A stretch of DNA of 64,000 bases from Chryseosolibacter sp049791675 (lineage in GTDB: Bacteria > Bacteroidota > Bacteroidia > Cytophagales > Cyclobacteriaceae), in assembly GCA_049791675.1 (NCBI GenBank), contig JBARAD010000312.1:3416-67415 (forward strand). The letters are read 5' to 3'. Shown one piece after another: positions 50,714-59,522 of the stretch (position 1 is its first letter; each line of letters begins with the position of its first letter). Both the position numbers and the translations under genes were made by a program. The notes beneath the pieces were generated by a model. That model saw only the letters and a program-made list of their open reading frames with translations, was not told the origin of the DNA and made no database searches.

Positions 50714-52489
50714 TTGAGGATTCATCAGTATAACATGGGTATTGTGGGCAATTGCTCCTACATGGCCTATATCGATACACAAGCTTCCGTGAAGTGGATG
50801 TGTATGCCGCGTTTTGACAGTTCCTTTTTGTTCGGATCCCTTTTGGACGAAAAGAAGGGGGGAGAGTTCGCCATTACCCCGGCAGGCGAGTGGACGTCAA
50901 AACAACAATACATAGCCAACACCAACGTACTGAGTACGGAATTCACGACGCCGGAAGGACGTTTCCGTGTGGTCGACTGCGCACCACGGTTTCTGCAGTA
51001 TGAACGCTACTTTAAACCGTTGATGCTGGTAAGGAAAATCGAATTGCTGGAAGGAAACCCGGTTATCAAGGTGAAGTGCAAACCTGCAGGGAACTACGGC
51101 GCGATGCAATCCGAGACAGTGGTTGGCAGTAACCACCTTCGTTATTTGCACTTCGACATGCCCGTGAGGTTGACCACGGATGTTTCGTTGTCTTATATTC
51201 AGGAAGAACAGGCTTTTGTATTAAATCGAAACTGTTATCTGGTATTCACGTACGGCGACCCGCTTGAAGCGCCGCTTAAAGCCACTGCCGAGGATTTTAT
51301 CAATAAGACTGTGCGCTATTGGCAAGGGTGGATCAAGTCGACTTATGTACCGGACATGTATCAGGTGGAGATCATACGTTCTGCGCTTGTGCTCAAGTTG
51401 CACCAGTACGAAGATACAGGGGGTATCATCGCCTCCGGCACGACAAGTCTTCCGGAACACAATGGAAGTTCACGCACGTGGGATTACCGCTATTGCTGGT
51501 TTCGCGATTCATACTACACGCTGAAAGCCTTCAACGAAATGGGCCACTTTGATGAACTTGAAGGTTATTTCAATTACATCCAGAATATTCTGATGCGCGA
51601 ATCAGACAGAATGCAGCCTTTGTATACAGTTACCGGATCGAAGCAGCTTGAGGAAATTCACCTGCCACTGGCGGGCTATCTCGGCAATCAGCCCGTGCGG
51701 GTTGGAAACAGCGCGTACTTTCAGATCCAGAATGACGTGTACGGACAGGTACTCGTTGGCCTGTTGCCTTTGTTTATTGACAAACGTCTTTCATTCTCTC
51801 AGAAAAATTCCTACAAGCACCTCGTGGAAAGACTGCTGAACTGGATTGAGAAAACTTTCTTTGAACCGGATGCGGGGTTGTGGGAATTCCGCAACGTGAA
51901 ACAGGTGCACACCTATACGCTTTTGTTTCATTGGGCAGGAAGCAAAGCGGCGGCGAAGATTGGTGTCATCATGAATGACATGGAATTGGTAAACCGTGCC
52001 AGTAAGCTGGAAAAAATTGCTGTTGAGAATATCGAGAAAGCCTATGATCCCGTGCGTCAGGTCTATACGCAGGCCATCGGTGCGGATCATCTGGATGCAA
52101 GTACGCTGAAGATGATCACCATGAATTACCTGGACCCGCAAAGCGACAAAGCAAAAAATCACCTGAAGGCATTGGAGAATTTGTTAAAGACCGAGCAAGG
52201 GCTTTTTTACAGATATGTTCATCAGGATGATTTCGGAAAGCCGGAGGCGACTTTTCTAGTCTGTGCATTCTGGTATGTCGATGCGCTTGCCTGCGTCGGA
52301 CGGATTGACGATGCCATCCAAACACTCGATGGCATTTTGAAATACACCAACCATCTGGGGATCTTCAGTGAGGATGTCGGATTGGATGGCTCACAGTGGG
52401 GCAATTATCCGCAAACCTATAGTCATGTGGGGTTGATCAACGCTGCTTTCCGGATCTATAAAAAACTGGATCTGCCGAATTTCAGGTGA
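50714..52489 (+). CDS. Glycoside hydrolase family 15 enzyme (glucoamylase/trehalase-like)
   Basis: 591 residues. The N-terminal beta-sandwich (about 1-225: HQYNMGIVGNCSYMAYIDTQASVKWMC) is followed by an (alpha/alpha)6 barrel with the substrate-binding SSRTWDYRYCWFRDSYYTLKA and later FSEDVGLDGSQWGNYPQTYSHVGLI. There is no signal peptide, so it is cytoplasmic. The start is a TTG directly after the preceding TAA; the next ATG (50735) would cut conserved residues. Its place behind the trehalose synthase suggests a trehalase or a trehalose-linked glucosidase, but a glucan substrate is equally possible. Confidence 0.9.
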   Translation: MRIHQYNMGIVGNCSYMAYIDTQASVKWMCMPRFDSSFLFGSLLDEKKGGEFAITPAGEWTSKQQYIANTNVLSTEFTTPEGRFRVVDCAPRFLQYERYFKPLMLVRKIELLEGNPVIKVKCKPAGNYGAMQSETVVGSNHLRYLHFDMPVRLTTDVSLSYIQEEQAFVLNRNCYLVFTYGDPLEAPLKATAEDFINKTVRYWQGWIKSTYVPDMYQVEIIRSALVLKLHQYEDTGGIIASGTTSLPEHNGSSRTWDYRYCWFRDSYYTLKAFNEMGHFDELEGYFNYIQNILMRESDRMQPLYTVTGSKQLEEIHLPLAGYLGNQPVRVGNSAYFQIQNDVYGQVLVGLLPLFIDKRLSFSQKNSYKHLVERLLNWIEKTFFEPDAGLWEFRNVKQVHTYTLLFHWAGSKAAAKIGVIMNDMELVNRASKLEKIAVENIEKAYDPVRQVYTQAIGADHLDASTLKMITMNYLDPQSDKAKNHLKALENLLKTEQGLFYRYVHQDDFGKPEATFLVCAFWYVDALACVGRIDDAIQTLDGILKYTNHLGIFSEDVGLDGSQWGNYPQTYSHVGLINAAFRIYKKLDLPNFR

Positions 52490-52531
52490 TCGTTTGATTG
52501 CTTAATTTCGAATGGATTACGATTCAGAACC

Positions 52532-53098
52532 ATGGCTCATCCTTTTACTTTTAAACCCCTCACGGAGGAAACCTGGAAATCTTTTGAAACACTCTTCGGA
52601 CCACGAGGGGCTTGCGGTGGTTGCTGGTGTATGACGTGGAGGCTCGCAAAATCCGAATTTGAAAAATCCAAAGGGGAGGGCAACCGGAAAAAGATCCACA
52701 AGCTTGTGGCAGGTGGCGACGTGATCGGCGTGCTTGCCATGAATAAAGATGTACCCGTTGGGTGGTGCGCCGTGGCACCAAGGGAAAAGTACATAAGACT
52801 TGAAAAATCGAGGGTCCTAAAACCGCTTGATGACCAGCCAGTCTGGTCTGTATCGTGTTTTTTCATTGCGAAAGATTATCGCGCGAAAGGATTATCAGTG
52901 CCCCTCTTAAAAGCTGCGGTAGACTATGCGCGGATACACGGAGCGCAGATCATTGAAGGTTATCCCGTAGAACCGAAAGGTAAAAAAATGCCAGACGTCT
53001 TCGCCTGGACCGGCATCCTTTCAAGCTACATCAAGGCGGGGTTTGTTGAAGAAAAAAGACATTCGCCCGCCAGGCCTATCGTTAGATACTACCTCTGA
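52532..53098 (+). CDS. GNAT-family acetyltransferase
   Basis: 188 residues. The acetyl-CoA motif is in VSCFFIAKDYRAKGLSVPLLKAAVDYAR (about 108-135) and the C-terminal FAWTGILSSYIKAGFVEEKRH. The N-terminal half is cysteine-rich (GACGGCWCMTW, 26-36), which is common in this subgroup. The acceptor substrate is unknown. It is 42 bp after the GH15 gene on the same strand and convergent with the SDR gene. No promoter was seen. Confidence 0.9.
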   Translation: MAHPFTFKPLTEETWKSFETLFGPRGACGGCWCMTWRLAKSEFEKSKGEGNRKKIHKLVAGGDVIGVLAMNKDVPVGWCAVAPREKYIRLEKSRVLKPLDDQPVWSVSCFFIAKDYRAKGLSVPLLKAAVDYARIHGAQIIEGYPVEPKGKKMPDVFAWTGILSSYIKAGFVEEKRHSPARPIVRYYL

Positions 53099-53137
53099 TT
53101 CCGTATCTCCCTCCTTTTTTGTTTTTATGCACCTCTC

Positions 53138-53923
53138 TTAGATAGGCGATGGACTTATACTGGTCCACCCGCCATCAATGACGATGGTTTGACCCGTGAT
53201 GTGATCTGCTTTGGAAGAAACAAGAAAACACGCCGCATTCGCGATGTCTTCGATGGTTGCAGGTTTTCCGATCGGTGTGAGCCGCGACCAGATCGTTTCG
53301 TAGTCACTTTCGGACATGGTGCGCTCTGTAAGGGTGGCGCCGGGCGCCAGGGCGTTGACATTTATTTTATAGGCCGATAATTCAATGACGAGGTTTTTTG
53401 CAAGCATCTGAATGCCTGCTTTCGTCATGCCGTAGGCTGCGAGATTTTTGTGTGCCTGTACGCCGGTCACGGATGACATGAATAAAAGTTTTCCCCCCTT
53501 CCCCTGTTCTTTCATCTGCCTCGCAGCAGCCTGCGCCAGGAAAAAAGTGCCCCGAAGATTTACGTTGAGTACTTTATTAAAGTCCCCGGGATCATAGTCA
53601 AGAAAGTCTCCAAAGAGCGTGATGCCAGCGTTGGCAACTGCGATATTGAGTTGTCCGAAATTTTTTACAGCTTCATTCACCAGGTATTGGAGGAAGTCAA
53701 CATCGGAAACATCACCTGCCACCGGGATACAAACTGCCTTGTTTTCCTTGCTAATCCTTTCCGCCGCCTCGACGGCAAGTGATTCCTGCAAGTCGTTGAG
53801 AAGAACTTTTGCTCCCTGCGCCGCGAGCTGACGGCCGATCTCAAAGCCGATCCCCTGGCCTGCGCCGGTGACGATGGCTACCTGATTGTGAAAGGGTTTA
53901 TCATTCATGCTTGCAAGTTTCAT
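53138..53923 (-). CDS. SDR-family sugar/polyol dehydrogenase-like
   Basis: 261 residues. The NAD(P)-binding motif TGAGQGIG is at about 19-26, with NDLQ defining the cofactor pocket, NAGIT after it, and the catalytic Ser/Tyr/Lys in MSSVTGVQAHKNLAAYGMTKAG. The ATG at 53923 has AAGGAA upstream; a second ATG five codons later is possible. It follows the sugar-acid dehydratase gene by 14 bp, so the pair probably acts in one pathway, the SDR oxidising a sugar, its lactone or a later intermediate. Confidence 0.9.
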   Translation of the reverse strand: MKLASMNDKPFHNQVAIVTGAGQGIGFEIGRQLAAQGAKVLLNDLQESLAVEAAERISKENKAVCIPVAGDVSDVDFLQYLVNEAVKNFGQLNIAVANAGITLFGDFLDYDPGDFNKVLNVNLRGTFFLAQAAARQMKEQGKGGKLLFMSSVTGVQAHKNLAAYGMTKAGIQMLAKNLVIELSAYKINVNALAPGATLTERTMSESDYETIWSRLTPIGKPATIEDIANAACFLVSSKADHITGQTIVIDGGWTSISPSPI

Positions 53924-53937
53924 TATTATCGTTCCTT

Positions 53938-55650
53938 CTAGTGTGAATCACGCGATACTTCGCTGCCGGAACCACCTACGAGGAAATCAAGGTCAGCGCC
54001 AAGATGTGCCTGTTGAACATGGGTCTGATATAAATGTACATACCCGCGTTCCTGCAATTTTACCCGTGTGGGCTTCCACTGTTTCTTGCGCCGCGTCAAC
54101 ATTTCCTCGCTGACATGTAGGGTGAGCGTTCGGTTGGGAACGTCGATGCTGATTTCGTCACCCTCCTGAACAACAGCAAAGTTACCGCCCAGTGCAGCTT
54201 CCGGCGACACGTGCAATACAACCGTGCCGAATGCTGTTCCGCTCATCCTTCCGTCGGAGATGCGGATCATGTCTTTTACGCCTTTGGCAAGCAACTTTGC
54301 GGGAATACCCATGTTACCGACTTCCGGCATTCCGGGGTATCCTTTGGGTCCCACATTTTTTAATACCAGGATACTCGTTTCGTCTACTTCAAGCGCAGGG
54401 TCATCGATGCGTGATTTGTAATCTTCAATGTCCTCGAACACGACTGCCTTGCCTCTGTGCTTCATCAATGTTTCGGTGGCAGCAGAAGGCTTGATGACAG
54501 CGCCGTTTTCCGCGAGATTTCCGCGGAGGATAGCTACACCTGAGAGCTGGTTGAAGGGTTGATCGACCGAGGCGATGATGTCGCGGTTGTAGCATTTTTC
54601 GTCGGCCGAATTCTCACCAACGGTTCGGCCATTGGCCGTAATACAGTCGCGGTGGAGGAATTTCGATAACTCCTGTTGGACCACCGGAAGTCCCCCTGCG
54701 TAATACAGATCCTCCATAAAATATTTTCCGGATGGCTGCAGGTTGGCGATGAGCGGAACATTGTTGGAAAGTGTATCGAAGTCCTCAAGGGAAAGGTCCA
54801 CGCCGATCCTTCCTGCGATCGCAAGCAGGTGAATGATAAAATTTGTGGATCCGCCGATCGCTGCATTCACGATGATGGCGTTCTCAAAAGCCTTGCGGGT
54901 AAGGATGTCGGATAAAACAAGGTTCTCTTTCACCATTTCCACGATCCTGGAACCCGATAACTGGGCGAGTACTTTTCTGCGTGCATCCGCAGCCGGGATG
55001 GCGGCGTTATGTGGAAGGGAAAGACCCAGCGCTTCTACCATCGTGGACATGGTGGAGGCGGTGCCCATTACAGCGCAATGGCCACGGCTACGGCACATAC
55101 TCGCTTCCGCCAGTAATAGTTCTTCCTGAAGCATGCCTCCTGACCGGACCGCATCATTGAATCTCCAGATGTCGCTCGTGCCGATATCGCGGCCCTGGAA
55201 TTTGCCTGTGAGCATGGGCCCGCCGGAAACAACGATCGTTGGAATGTTCACACTGCAGGCGCCCATCACGAGGGAAGGGGTCGTCTTGTCACAACCGCAC
55301 ATCAATACCACACCATCAACAGGGTTGGCGCGGATCGATTCTTCCACATCCATGCTCGCAAGGTTTCGGTAAAGCATGGCAGTGGGTTTGATGAGCGTTT
55401 CTCCCAATGACATGACCGGAAATTCTACAGGGAATCCGCCGGCCTCGGAGACGCCCCGTTTGACCGACTCCGCCAATTCACGAAAATGCGCGTTACAGGG
55501 CGTTAACTCTGACCATGTATTACAAATCCCAATCACAGGGCGTCCATCAAATTCATGCGAAGGAATACCCTGGTTTTTCATCCATGCCCGATAGATGAAC
55601 CCATCCTTCCCCTTTTTTCCAAACCAGTTTTGACTGCGGTATTTTGCCAT
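53938..55650 (-). CDS. IlvD/Edd-family sugar-acid dehydratase (arabinonate dehydratase-like)
   Basis: 570 residues. The Fe-S-dependent dehydratase core shows GICNTWSELTPCNAHF, VLMCGCDKTTPSLVMGA and SRGHCAVMGTASTM, whose cysteines bind the cluster, and the C-terminal IRISDGRMSGTAFGTVVLHVSPEAA. The start WFGKKGKDGFIYRAWMKNQG is that of aldonate dehydratases (L-arabinonate, D-xylonate or related) rather than of IlvD or Edd. It makes a 2-keto-3-deoxy sugar acid. It heads a two-gene operon with the SDR gene. No transporter or regulator is adjacent, so the natural sugar is undetermined. Confidence 0.9.
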   Translation of the reverse strand: MAKYRSQNWFGKKGKDGFIYRAWMKNQGIPSHEFDGRPVIGICNTWSELTPCNAHFRELAESVKRGVSEAGGFPVEFPVMSLGETLIKPTAMLYRNLASMDVEESIRANPVDGVVLMCGCDKTTPSLVMGACSVNIPTIVVSGGPMLTGKFQGRDIGTSDIWRFNDAVRSGGMLQEELLLAEASMCRSRGHCAVMGTASTMSTMVEALGLSLPHNAAIPAADARRKVLAQLSGSRIVEMVKENLVLSDILTRKAFENAIIVNAAIGGSTNFIIHLLAIAGRIGVDLSLEDFDTLSNNVPLIANLQPSGKYFMEDLYYAGGLPVVQQELSKFLHRDCITANGRTVGENSADEKCYNRDIIASVDQPFNQLSGVAILRGNLAENGAVIKPSAATETLMKHRGKAVVFEDIEDYKSRIDDPALEVDETSILVLKNVGPKGYPGMPEVGNMGIPAKLLAKGVKDMIRISDGRMSGTAFGTVVLHVSPEAALGGNFAVVQEGDEISIDVPNRTLTLHVSEEMLTRRKKQWKPTRVKLQERGYVHLYQTHVQQAHLGADLDFLVGGSGSEVSRDSH

Positions 55651-55836
55651 GTGCGTAAAGTAGTAAGCGTTAAAAATATCTTATTTTTTTCGAATTCCTC
55701 TGAACTGAACAGCAGTTTCCTGGACGGCGCCCATAATTTTTTTCCCAAAATCTTTGTTCATTCAATATTGCAACCAGGAATAAAAAACGAATTTAGATGC
55801 TTTGGCGCCAGCTGATTCAGACATTAATGAACCGAT

Positions 55837-56706
55837 ATGAAAACCAGAACGGTCAGGACCCTGTTACCCGCCGATGAGATTGACATGGGAGGTATGCCCG
55901 TGCGACAGGCTTTTCCAACGCAGAGGATAGAGCAGATTGATCCTTTTTTGCTACTCCACCACGCCGATATGAAGGTCCCAAAACATGCAAACCCCCGCCA
56001 TGCAGGAGTAGGGCCGCATCCCCACCGCGGCTTTTCGCCGGTAACATTCATTTTTAAGGGAGGCGTGCACCATCGCGATAGCCGGGGAAACGACAGCATC
56101 GTGTATGCCGGCGGCGCCCAATGGATGAATTCGGGAATGGGTGTCATTCACAGCGAACGACCACCGGATAATATTCATGAATCAGGCGGCCGCCAGGAAA
56201 TAATCCAGCTTTGGGTTAATACCCCGGCGGATCATAAAATGGATCAGCCGGAATATTTCCCCCTGCAGGAAAACGAAATTCCGAAACTGGTTACGGAAGA
56301 CGGTCTCGTGACGGTGAGTGTCATCAGTGGCGAAGTGCTGGGTCTCAAGGGTCCGGTTTCGACTAAAACGCCGGTCAATGCCGCCACATTGAATGTCCGG
56401 AAAGGCGGCCGCATTAATATCCCGCTGTCCCGCCACCATAATAGTTTTATTTACCTCCTGGATGGAAAAGTAACTATTGAAGGGTTTGGGCTAACGGAGG
56501 GGTTGCATGCAGTAGTCTTTGAAAATGACGGCGAAGCAATTTCATTCCAGGGGTTGGAAGATACCCGTATATTGCTGATGAGCGGAGCGCCGCTGAATGA
56601 GAAGGTGGTGTCACATGGCCCCTTTGTGATGAACAGCGAAACCGAAATCCTGGAAGCGATGCGCGATTATCAAAAAGGCAAGATGGGCATCCTCATTGAG
56701 GAGTAA
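55837..56706 (+). CDS. Pirin-family protein
   Basis: 289 residues of the double beta-barrel cupin fold. The N-terminal metal site is clear: GVGPHPHRGFSPVTFIFKGGVHHRDS (His-x-His and His), with NSGMGVIHSE as the fourth ligand region. The C-terminal cupin (about 190-289: LDGKVTIEGFGLTEGLHAVVFEN and ILLMSGAPLNEKVVSHGPFVMNSE) lacks metal ligands, as usual. Bacterial pirins include quercetinase-like enzymes, but activity cannot be predicted. It is 80 bp before the nitroreductase gene. Confidence 0.93.
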   Translation: MKTRTVRTLLPADEIDMGGMPVRQAFPTQRIEQIDPFLLLHHADMKVPKHANPRHAGVGPHPHRGFSPVTFIFKGGVHHRDSRGNDSIVYAGGAQWMNSGMGVIHSERPPDNIHESGGRQEIIQLWVNTPADHKMDQPEYFPLQENEIPKLVTEDGLVTVSVISGEVLGLKGPVSTKTPVNAATLNVRKGGRINIPLSRHHNSFIYLLDGKVTIEGFGLTEGLHAVVFENDGEAISFQGLEDTRILLMSGAPLNEKVVSHGPFVMNSETEILEAMRDYQKGKMGILIEE

Positions 56707-56786
56707 TGGAGTATTAAGAGGCTTTTGTAATTGTACATTGGACCGATGCGGTCGCCAAATGTTTTTAACAGGTAAGGAAAATTAAT

Positions 56787-57377
56787 ATGCAGAAATCCGC
56801 AGACTTCACGTCACCGGTAATGGATGTTATACAAAAGAGAAGAAGCAGACGGGCTTATTCCGATAAAACGGTCGAGCCGGAAAAGATCCGGTCTCTTTTC
56901 GAAGCCGCCCGTTGGGCACCATCCAGCCTTAATGAACAACCCTGGTATTACATCTATGCCACCAAGGATCAGGAAGGACTATGGAGTAAAATTTTCGATT
57001 CCTTAAAAGAAGGTAATAAGGTCTGGGCGAAGCACGCTCCGGTGTTGATCCTGAGTCTGGCAAGAAAAAATTTTATCCGCTTCGAAGCCCCGAATCCCTC
57101 CGCCCGTTATGATCTGGGCGCGGCCAATGCTTTCCTTTCCTTGCAGGCTGCGCACCTTGGATTAAATGTACACCAGATCGCAGGCTTTGAGCACGAAATA
57201 GCCATTAAGAATCTGGGGGTGCCAGATCGCTATGAACCGGTTATCGTTATGGCTATTGGTTATCCGGGCGAGGCTGAAATGCTTCCGGAAAACTTGAAAG
57301 CGCGCGAGATCGCACCGCGCGAACGTTACGTAGAACAGGAGTTTGTACGCAACAGGGCTTTCCATGAAGAAGCGTAG
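56787..57377 (+). CDS. Nitroreductase-family flavoprotein
   Basis: 196 residues. FMN-binding segments are KRRSRRAYSDKTVEPEKIRSLFEAARWAPSSLNEQPW (about 12-48) and GAANAFLSLQAAHLGLNVHQIAGF; the C-terminal VIVMAIGYPGEAEMLPEN is usual for the family. It probably reduces quinones or nitro compounds with NAD(P)H. There is no signal peptide. It is 80 bp after pirin on the same strand; the two are a plausible small oxidative-response pair. Confidence 0.93.
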   Translation: MQKSADFTSPVMDVIQKRRSRRAYSDKTVEPEKIRSLFEAARWAPSSLNEQPWYYIYATKDQEGLWSKIFDSLKEGNKVWAKHAPVLILSLARKNFIRFEAPNPSARYDLGAANAFLSLQAAHLGLNVHQIAGFEHEIAIKNLGVPDRYEPVIVMAIGYPGEAEMLPENLKAREIAPRERYVEQEFVRNRAFHEEA

Positions 57378-57389
57378 AAAGCGTTTCGT

Positions 57390-59303
57390 TTAACCCGGCA
57401 CGGCCAGCCGCGGCGCGCCTTCATGCTCCGCCAGCATCAATGTAAAGGAAACTTCTGTTCCGCCACCCATCGAACTCCTGATGGCGATCGCTCCCCCGTT
57501 TCGGATGATAAATTCCTTACATAACAATAAGCCGAGGCCGGTTCCCTTTTCCTGTTCGGTTCCGGTTTTCGAGAAATATTCCTTCGAACCGATCAACGTA
57601 TTGATCTCGGCTTCCGTCATGCCAATACCGGAATCCTTTATGGTAATCTGACACCAGTGACTTTCACGGGAAGCGCTTATGTTTATCCGGCTATTGTAAC
57701 TTGAGAATTTGATGGCGTTATGGATCAGATTTCGAAGGATGACCTGCAGCTGATTAGCATCCGCCCATACATACAGCACGTCGGTGAATTGTCTGTTTAA
57801 CACAACATTTTTCCTGCTGGCCACCTCCTCCAGCAGCATGCAGGCTTCTGCGATGCCGTCGTTGATTTCGATCTTTTTCTTTTCAGTTCTTATTCCGCCC
57901 ATCTGACTCAACGACCAGTTTAACAGATTTTCAAGTGTTCGCTGGGTGATGTTCAGATTCTCTTTTAACCTTTCCGAAAGGCTTATGAATTCCCCCGCGG
58001 TCATTAATTTTCTAGTGAACATGTCGAGCAGGGACTGCAGATTCGAGATGGGTCCCCGCAGATCATGACTGATCACGGAAAAAAGTTTCGTCTTGATGTG
58101 ATCAAGATCCTTCAGGTTTTCTGCCTGCACCTGAATGGCTTTCTTTTGTTCTTCAATGGCAATGTTTTGGCTGGCTAGATTTCTGTTGGCCTTATTTTGC
58201 AGGGTGCGTAAGCGGGTTAACACAAAGATCAGCAGAAGGAGAAATAACATGGCAACGAGCAGTAAGGCAACAAAGAGCCTTTGGTTTTTCACCTCTTGCT
58301 GTTTCAGCGTATTCTGCTGCTCAAGGAACCGGATAGTGCTCTCCTTGGCCTCAAGATCATGAAGAGACTGCATCTCCTGTATCTGGCCGTTCTTTTCTGA
58401 ATTGTATAGCTCGTCCTTGAACTTGCTCACCTTCTGTAATTCTGCTGCAGCCAGCAGGGGCATATTGTCCATGTATAGAGATGACAATAGCTCATGCGCT
58501 TTGATCTGCCAGTTGAGATTCCCGATCTCACGATTGATGCGAATGGACTCTTTCAATTGGGCAATCGCTTTTTTTCTGTTACCCTGGGCATATTCATTTT
58601 GGGCAACCTGAAAATAGGAAATGCCCAGACCCCGGCGGTTCTCGACAAGACTGTCGATATGAAGCGCCTGATAAGCAAAGACCTTGCTTCTGACAAAGTC
58701 TCCCTGCTGGTAATAGATCCTGGCTTTCCTTCCATATAATACACTGATGTCAAGCGAGTCCTGTGATCTTTCGAACAACGCAATGCCTTTGTCGGAATAC
58801 ATCAGGGCGGAGTCCAATTGGTTTATTTCTGCCAATAAGTAGGAGTGTTCCCGGTAAGCGCATGCCTCTATGTTGATGTTTGAATGGAGAAGCCCCAACT
58901 GCAGGGCATCAAGGATGAATGTCCGCGCTTTCGCATAATTTCCCAGTTCAACCAGCGTCCTTGCCATCGCAAGCAGACACTCGCTGTATTCCTGATAATA
59001 GGGTGACTTCTCAAAAATCTTCAGGGCCTTAAACCCGTATTGCGTGCTTAGCTTATAATTCGCCTTGACCCAGTAGATTTTCGACAACAAAAAGTAGCAG
59101 TAGCCTTCTTTAAAGATATCCTGTGTTTTCAGTGCCCTTTCCAGAGCCTGTTCTGTAAGCTTCAGAGCCTGGTCAGGGTCATGCAAATACTGATCGTACG
59201 CTTCGCGGGTAAGTTCATCGGGTTTATAGCCGGAGCTTTTCTGTGCGATTGATGCGGCAGAAAAAAATAGTAGCAGTATGATTAAGATGCTGGCCCGCCT
59301 CAT
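57390..59303 (-). CDS. TPR sensor histidine kinase
   Basis: 637 residues. Signal peptide (1-20, ending ASIAQ); about six TPR repeats (residues 30-320, for example GYCYFLLSKIYWVKANYKLSTQYGFKALKIFEKSP), which should lie in the periplasm; a transmembrane helix (about 345-365, LFVALLLVAMLFLLLLIFVL); a coiled coil; the HisKA domain with FSVISHDLRGPISNLQSLLDMF; and the ATPase domain with ADANQLQVILRNLIHNAIKF, DSGIGM and GTGLGLLLCKEFI. No receiver domain is fused and no response regulator gene is adjacent, so its partner is elsewhere. It is divergent from the TonB-dependent receptor/DUF4249 pair. Confidence 0.95.
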   Translation of the reverse strand: MRRASILIILLLFFSAASIAQKSSGYKPDELTREAYDQYLHDPDQALKLTEQALERALKTQDIFKEGYCYFLLSKIYWVKANYKLSTQYGFKALKIFEKSPYYQEYSECLLAMARTLVELGNYAKARTFILDALQLGLLHSNINIEACAYREHSYLLAEINQLDSALMYSDKGIALFERSQDSLDISVLYGRKARIYYQQGDFVRSKVFAYQALHIDSLVENRRGLGISYFQVAQNEYAQGNRKKAIAQLKESIRINREIGNLNWQIKAHELLSSLYMDNMPLLAAAELQKVSKFKDELYNSEKNGQIQEMQSLHDLEAKESTIRFLEQQNTLKQQEVKNQRLFVALLLVAMLFLLLLIFVLTRLRTLQNKANRNLASQNIAIEEQKKAIQVQAENLKDLDHIKTKLFSVISHDLRGPISNLQSLLDMFTRKLMTAGEFISLSERLKENLNITQRTLENLLNWSLSQMGGIRTEKKKIEINDGIAEACMLLEEVASRKNVVLNRQFTDVLYVWADANQLQVILRNLIHNAIKFSSYNSRINISASRESHWCQITIKDSGIGMTEAEINTLIGSKEYFSKTGTEQEKGTGLGLLLCKEFIIRNGGAIAIRSSMGGGTEVSFTLMLAEHEGAPRLAVPG

Positions 59304-59385
59304 GACACCAGGATAACCTGTATAACAAGGTCGTTAAAATTTTGCGCGCGGGCAATAGCTTCATGCATACTTGACAGCAATTACC

Positions 59386-59393
59386 TATTTTTG
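59386..59393 (+). promoter_or_regulatory. -7 box upstream of the TonB-dependent receptor gene
   Basis: TATTTTTG fits TAnnTTTG exactly, 130 bp before the chosen start codon. No -33 TTTG lies 19 nt upstream, so support is limited. Confidence 0.35.
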
Positions 59394-59522
59394 GTGAAGA
59401 GAAACGCCAGCGGATTGTAATGGAACTTCCATACACAACGGTCCTTTCTCAACCAAAGCCCTGCCTGAACTACCCGAAAAACGGGACCTTGTCATTACTT
59501 GGATTTGATTAACTCTTTTGTG

